Positions 52,901-61,103 of a stretch of 64,000 bases of DNA are shown here, piece by piece. The stretch is from the NCBI RefSeq assembly GCF_001039355.2, contig NW_019776046.1, positions 467,019-531,018 on the forward strand. The letters are read 5' to 3'. Origin of the DNA: Lingula anatina (taxonomy: Eukaryota > Brachiopoda > Lingulata > Lingulida > Lingulidae). The notes below the pieces were generated by a model that worked only from the letters and a program-made list of their open reading frames with translations, was not told where the DNA came from and searched no databases. Each line of letters opens with the position of its first letter. Position 1 is the stretch's first letter. The translations under genes were made by a program, and so were the position numbers.

Positions 52901-55900
52901 AGCAATATCAAAGCATTATTCAGTAATTATTCTAATCAACTCAAATTTCACTAAGTTTTAAGATGTTACAATGCCGGAAACACTTTTCCCCTCTACACAC
53001 TGTCATGTCTGTATTCTGAAATAATAAATTACCCTAGTTGAAGTGTGGGACACCTCCTTACCAATATAAGAGCATATAGAATATGAATATTCTCAAACAC
53101 AAGCCGAAAAAACTTTCATATTGTTAGCTTACGGCCAACCTGGACGTAGGCCTTCATCAGACTGATGTGAGTTGATGTTGACACTCACTGACCGCTAGGT
53201 GGTATAGTTGCCATGCAGGACCCTCTAATAAATGTAAGGTCCCACCTATTATCACTATATGATTAAAGACGCATCTATAACATATAAATTGCATCATGGA
53301 AAAACAGAAGCTCAAAGGTATTAAAAATCCTCTTGGCTGAGATGATGAATGAGCTCAAGGGATTTTTCCAGCTGGTTTGGGGTATTAAAGTGATTCATTC
53401 CTGGTTATGGATTCTAGCTATCACTTGTGCCAATAAAATTAGCCTTGATTCAAGGTTACTGCCATAAATACAAACACAGCATCCTGACGCTGTTTATTTC
53501 CTTCTTGAAATACCTTCAGATGTTTTCCTTGACACCAGGCACGTAGTCTAGACATTGTGATTAATACAACCAGCCAGTGCTATTGTATCAAACTTTACTG
53601 CACACCCTGATACAATAAATACCTGCAAATTACCTCTGGTACATGGCCAATAACTTCATCTCAATGTTGTAGAAAAATTTTGGCTTCATTTATAAACAGT
53701 TGGCATTAAGACTCTATACTATTCTCGCCCTACACTTTTAGCAGCTCAAGCAAGCATATGTAAGTTTTTCCTAACACTGCAAAATAACTGGCAATGGTTT
53801 TAAAAGCAACTCAAAAATTTTTGCTCATCATTTCACCAATTAAACACAGCTTTGATGACTAATTACTGACTCTGCTAAGAATGACAAAGACAGTGATAGT
53901 GACCTCAACTGACCCCTTCACGAGACCCTAATGACCCCCACATAACTGGCCTCTTCTGTATGTAAACTTTTGGTAATTGAGGTAGGCAACAACAGATAGC
54001 CCTGATTTATGGAACAGGTCTCGTGCTTGGTAAGTAAGCAGGAAAGCAGATGTCTGGTCAGGAGATTACAGTCCTATTCAGAACAGTGGACTTACTAGTC
54101 CGCAGGTCAAATATGGCAACCCACTACAAAGCTTGCCGTCTAATCCGCTATTCGACTCGGAATAGATTCTCCGTGGTGAAGTATTCAAGAGGGTCCGCCA
54201 TATTTGACCCTCGGATTAGTTAGTCCACTGTTCTGAATGCGGCCTATCATGCCAATTTGTAGGTGATATGTAGCATGTGCTCACAAATAGAAATAGTTAT
54301 CTTATCTACTGATTTATGATCATGCTATTTGTTTTTTTTTGTGATGCATTTTGTGGCGTCTACCTCCAGCTATATTTCATACCAGGTAATTGACCTTGCC
54401 ATGTTATGTTTAAAAAAATAATAAGATTAACAAAAAATCAACATTTTTTTACTTTTCCCAGGAACCAAAAATAAATAAATAAATAAATAAAAAAAATAAT
54501 GATAATAACAAATAAATAAATAAAATGGAATAAATAAATAAAAATAAAAACAAATAAAATAATATCAGAAAAGATAAAACAACACTGTAGAAGAAAAAAC
54601 AACTAGAAAGATAAATATTTACCGGTTGAAAAAACTCAGGGTCAACGGTGCCTTGTTGTTCCCAGACAACCTCCCCTTCCTCATTTAGTTCCCGGAATAT
54701 GGCCTTGACATTCCGCGTGAAATTTTTCCCAATAATGATCATCTCAACCTCGCCTTCCGGTAGGCACTCCATGAATGACCTCTTGCAGATCTCAGGCTGA
54801 CCCGCTGGCTGGGCTATGTGAAATAACAAGATAACCAATATAAGGATGTTTGCCACATAAGCCTGTAGCCAGGGGGTATGGGGGGGGGGGGGTTGAAAAA
54901 AAAAAAACACCCTTTTTGCTGGGAAAATGTCCCCTCTGAGTAAATTTTTATCCAGGTGCATTAAAGTTTAATGGTGAAAGGCCCACTTTTTCAAAAAAAA
55001 AAAAAAAAAAGACTCCTCCCCCTTTTTGAAATTACTGGCTACAGGCTTGTTTCATTGGTATTTCTGACCAACCTTGACACAGATCCCTGCATGTGCTGTG
55101 CAGACTGCCAGTATACAGCATTTATAGCTTCCAGCAGCCAAGAGTGCTGCACGTGAGATCTGCATGTCTACCAACATGAACCTCTCTGCTTCTCAAAACA
55201 CTGAGAGATGCACAATTTATAATTAGTATGATATTATCATTAACAGACATGAGCCCAGGTTTTAAAAAATCTCTGAACATTTATTTGTTGTGGAACCAAA
55301 CACCTCGCGTAAATTTTTGGGGTTTAATATCTCTGGGGTTATGTAAAAAAGTGGAATTCCGTAATTCCAGAGAAAAAGCTCATGTCTGCATTGATCAAAC
55401 ATTTCCCATGCTGAGTTGGTCAGAAATTCAGACTTCAACTTATTCACTAAATTAGGCAGTAGGGCTTTGCAGGAAAGTCTTTTTTTGGATGTTGTTTGGT
55501 AATTAACCTGGTGAACTAGATTTTTTCTTTGACACTTAGACTGTTACATTATTAATACATAGCAGGAAAATGTGCGTCATTTTACTAAACCCATTTCCCT
55601 ATTCATTTCCTTTTTTCCCAATAATTACAACACAAGCCTAGAGGTTGAAACATATAATCTAATTTGACTTGACAAACACTTTGTACTAAGTGAGAGGAAA
55701 AACCATCTTCAAATCTGAGTGTAAGGCATCCTGGGGATCACTTACTGCACAAGATTGGCGTAGATGTTGTTTGCAGGGTACACGGTGTACCATCTGGCTT
55801 GCTGATGTTCACCCGAAAAACCATCCGCGTCTTAGTGCTCTTCTTTTTGGACCTTGCAATGCCAATACGCTGCTCCACGTCTGCGTTCCTCAGTTTTAAT

Positions 55901-58900
55901 ATGCCCACGCAGTCTATGCTGAAATTAGATAAAAAATTTGAGATGGATTTAAGTTTCTTACAAATCAAATCTTCAAAAATTCACAAAATCTATGTGATTT
56001 TTCATGGATTTTAGTTTTTCTACAAATCAATATTCACACAGTGCATGTGTACTGAAAATAAATATTAAATAAATTGTGAACGTTCTTCGTTTTAATACAA
56101 ATTTCACAGACACCATTTTTTTTTCAAATCCACCCTTATTTTTCAAAAGAACATTTTCCTTCAGACTACATACTGCACGACTGAATGAATAAATGAATGA
56201 ATGAAGGCACTTTTATAACCAAGCACTGAATGTAAAATCCACCATTTGATTTCAAATATTTATTTCTACTGTCCATATGTCAACATCCATTATCTACAGC
56301 AGCACTAATGTGAAACTGATGAATCTCATGTCAAAGAAAGGATATGTAGGACTAATGATGCTCTTATCTACTACAATGTTTGAATGCATTTTTTGTCTGT
56401 AATCTTTACTTTTGAGTATTTTGTCGGAGAATGAATATGACTGAAAAAAAAAAAAAGAAGTGACATGCCTTTGCCAGTGTATGAAATTCAAGGAAATTAC
56501 TAGCCAGACCGCCGGGCAGGTAACTCTGAAAAGTTACCAGCCCGGCCATGTAGTTACCTGCCCTAGTTATGATAACCCCTAGAGTTAAGAGAGGGTCCTG
56601 ACGCCCCCCTTTTAATTTAATAAGACTTTCACTAGTTGAATCATAGTTCTAAACCATACCAAATGGCACCATTCACCATCTAAAATACCAACATTTTTCA
56701 GGGCCCTTTAGCGGGCGGGGGAGGGCGGGGGTAGTCAATTCAGTTTATGTTCACCTTGCAGGCTGTCTCATTTCTTCTTCAATAATTTATTTATAACTTT
56801 TATTCCGATTTCGTGACATCATTTGATCATAATTTTTGCTTTTCTGTATAGCAACAAGTATGACCAAATATATATATTGTTGTCAAATAAATCGATCTCT
56901 GTGCTGACAATAAAGAAGAAAGAATTCAGCATGAGGGACCCTTTGAATATCGCTTTTAAGCTTTCAAAAGCGGTCGAGAACGGTCCTGCACGCTAATCGC
57001 CCATAGACAGTCCTGCAAGGCCCCGTATCTCAAAGCATTGCTTATTGAGAATAGCTATATATATATCACATAGAGGCTACAATATATTATATGGGGAGAG
57101 CATGGGCGAGTTATTGGATCGAGATGCTTGCGCTCGGTCGCAATGCGTGATACTTTCGAGTTATGGTTTTACAAAAAATGTTGCCGCTCGACTAATTGCA
57201 AATTGAAGTCACCTTAATTTCCATGTCCCCAATTTGTTCTCTTTCGTTTGGTTCTGTCGTAATCTTTGTTATTTTTATTTCTTTCCTCAATTGTTTTTCT
57301 TTTGTGAACTTCTCTATCGGACTTGATAGAATTTTTTTCATTTTTGACAGCCCAAGATGAAAGCACGTGGGAAAAGAACTACATCTGTCGCACAGCGTAA
57401 ACTCGCACGTTCACTCATAATTTGGGGATTCAAATTTTTGTAAAATTCTCCTTTAATTTGCCTCCGTTGCCTTTATTACTGTTGATTATAAGCACTTCAT
57501 GTACCTATACGTCTATTTAATCAATATCATAACTTTTTATACTTTCACATTTTTATTACTCTCAACCTACAAATTGCTACTCGCGGTATCTCCTCTACAC
57601 AAAACAATGACGTAACGTTATCTGCTGTGCACTGAAGCTGGTTAAGAACAATGTGCCTCGTTTCAAATTGTCTTTCAACTTCATATCACACAGACGGAAC
57701 TTCGAAAACGAGGCCACTGAGAGGGAGACTGTTGGTTACATTTCGATACGAGCGTTCGATTGCAAGCTATGGTTAGTTCTTTGCTTCTATGAAAGTGGGT
57801 GAAAACAGTGAGTTTATTTTGCTGAAATCGCTTGTGAACATAGACAAAATAAAAGGTGAAAATAGGCTGTAAATTAGCCAGCCCGTCGGGCGGGTAATTT
57901 GCAAATCTTACCCGCCCGGCCTGAAAGTTACCAGCCTCGGGCTGGCGGGCAGGCGGCCATTTCATACACTGCCTTTGCATCCGAGGAAGAATTCTGAAAT
58001 CATTCTTCACGAAGCAGTAGTCAGCTAATGGTGGCATATGCTCTTACCATTCATATACTAGCCATTTACCTTTGCATTTGAAATGGGGATTTGAAGAGAA
58101 GAAAGATCAAATATAACTCCCCAGGCAATGAATGCAAGGTTTCTTGAAGGTTGAAACATTGTCCTAGTAACAAAGAACTAATGATCAATTAATCCAAGAG
58201 ATCGTTAATCCAAGAGGAATCAGTTCTGGTAAAGCAATAGAGCAGAGTATTTTTCCTTACTTCTTATCTGACACGGATTACTTTCTAATAAAACAGCCTG
58301 GTGGTGGAGAAATATCACCACATCATGATTTTAGGGATAATTTCTGCAGTATGAATGGTCAGAGACCCAGGTAAAAATGATCCTGTCTGTAAATAATGTC
58401 AAGAATTTCAGACAACTTAGTCAATAAATAGACCAACCTCTTAAGACACTCAGACCCCATTCCCAGAGATTAGATCGATCTACTTTAGATCGACCTAACT
58501 CCCTGGGGGTTCACGCTAAATAGCTGTCAGCCTAGCGGGCACTAAAGTTGATTACCCCCTACAGCTTGTAGTAGGCGGGACGGACATTTAAGCCGGATTA
58601 TCTGACAGTAATCTAGTGAGACTCCCCGCGGGGATAGATCGATCTAAAAGCTCTGGGAATACGCCCTCAGTGTTGGAATATCCTTTATACTTAACCCAGT
58701 CCAATTACATAAGTCTATATATGTCTATATACACAAGGATTACAGTGGATGGAGGAAGCAGAATGTCTAATTGTTACAGTCAGAAATTTTTACATATAGA
58801 ACTTGCTTTAATGATTTCTTTCCAATATTATGTGCATCACCGTGCTTATTCTATTTTGTGACTATCTAGAATTAAAGTGACTATCTAATTTACATGTGAT

Positions 58901-61036
58901 TTATATTTTTCTACATACTTGTTTGCTGTGCATGACTTCACTTGTTTGAAAGTATCATCCTATCTAGGATTTTCATGTCAAATCTAATTTTCCTCAATAA
59001 AAAAGCCCGACACACAGATTATTACCTACTAGTAAGCTGCCTTCGCAGTTAGATTCCTTGGTTTATAATACTTCTAATAATACTTCTTATAATAATAATA
59101 ATAATAGATACTTCCTAAATGTCTGGCCAAATATGTAAACCACAACAGTCTCCCTGATATTTTGAAAAAAAAAAACATATGTTACTCTTCTATGAAGAGT
59201 TTTCTTTTTTTAATTTTATTTCAAAGTTATTTGAATTACTGGGTAGCTTTTCATGATATCAGCACAAAGACATGACATTGAGACAGGTTTAAACATGCGC
59301 AGTCTACCTTTAACGAAAATGAAGTGATTGCCGTGCAATACCAGGATCAATACTTTACCTTGCATATTTATAAACACCTCTACATCCACCTGGCAAGCTG
59401 CCAGCCTAGCCATAATGAGACGGATATGAGACTTGCCAAATAATCAAAGAAGCCTTCTCCACTGCTTGCAACACTTACAGCTCTTAACAAGCTGCCGTTA
59501 ATGGCAATCAGTAAAATACAAATCAAGACTCAAAGGTATGTCACCATGGTTCCAACATATAAACATGAATGATACCAGAAAAAAAAACATTAACTATACT
59601 CTTTAATTCTAATCTTATTACTAACTAATGAGCATTTTGGACTGCTTTTGAGACATGAAAAATTGATTGTCATGAGGAACATACTCCACATTTGTATATT
59701 GCACAAACAGACAGCAAACCTGTTTCCATATCTGCATGCTGCATTAACAGCACTATAAAGTAACCTGCTTTCAAATTTTGTTGCCACCAGTCAACAGGAA
59801 TCTTCTCATTTTTAGAAATTACGACCTAAAAATCCAGTACCTGTAAATTTCACAATTTCCCCTATTGAAAAAAAAAATGGAATGTTAACCATACCTTATA
59901 TTAGACAATTGAGCAGTCTACTGTTCTCAGTTAATGGTATAACTAAAACTGCAGTCATATCAACCTCCCCTCATCAACAAGGTGCAGTAACACCTCAATC
60001 TTTCTTACAGGGAAATTGTGACATTTGAAGGCTGTCACACTGATTTTTTTTTTTTTTTTTTTTTTTTGCATTATTTCTTTGAATAAGAACATTTCTATTG
60101 AATGATAACAACAAAACCTCATAGTTCTCTTCTATACATAAAAGCACCACAACTGCCATATAAAACTAAATCTTAATGGTACAAAAATTACATATCTGAG
60201 AGATTAATAACATGTGAAAAGATTGAGTAACTACTGGACGACCTGCACAGCAGCAATAAAGATATAACTTTTTAATAGTCCTGCTTTTTTTTTTCATTAC
60301 AGAAACGTAGCCCTACTGTTGCTGCAATCTGATACTAGTACAGAAAGCTGTGTGAGAGTGCAAACAGTTCTAGCTCACCAAGGGTTACTTCATGTTTCTA
60401 AATGTGGACTGCTGAGTGGTAAGAATTCTGAACTCACTGACCAGTTCCCTAGATGAGAAGTCTTGGCAAGTTTACAAGCAACAATAACCATTTTCTGAAT
60501 TCTTATCCTGTTGGTATAAATAGACGAGAAATGACTATCCAAGGACTGATTATAATTATTGCTGACAATCAGGAACAGTTGGCTCAATCTCATTACCACT
60601 ATACAGTAACAATTTAAATCATTTAACACCTCCCTATTACTTAAATAAATAATGAACCTGGCACTTTCCTGCAGCTCTCCTTATTACCTAAGATGGACAG
60701 AATTCTCCACGTAATCATCACTGTAAGATATACAAGTCAACTATATTGTGTAAATGACCATGATAAAAATAACCATGTCCAGTATATAGGTGGAAGCACC
60801 CAGATTTGGCAATGCTTCATTGATTATATCATCATGTGTAGATAACTTACTTCTATGTTTATATAAGAGCATGCCCAGTACTTTGACTTTGGCTTGGACA
60901 TACCTGAAAGCATAATCTTGTTTGAGTTGGGTCACGGGGAATGGTCCAGTGAATTTCCTCTTGGCTATTTGATACTTACATGTAGATTGATTCAGATTGA
61001 ATTTCTTTTGGACTCCTGGGCTTCAGGAAGGATATC

Positions 61037-61103
<67 letters not shown>

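Larger units (their letters stand above)
49930..59104. repeat. Tandem block, copy 2 (NFAT5 exons E2, D2, C2 and introns)
   Basis: Matches copy 1 base for base apart from scattered substitutions, small indels (for example about 31 extra bases near 53169-53200), a longer 40-bp repeat array and a 1497-bp insertion at 56475-57971. The right end lies in an (AAT)n tract, after which unique sequence continues to exons B and A. Confidence 0.95.

Noticed and set aside
57681-58037. 118-codon minus-strand frame crossing the right end of the 1.5 kb insertion
   Set aside because: It spans the element boundary and target duplication, with no transposase motif; it is a chance frame.
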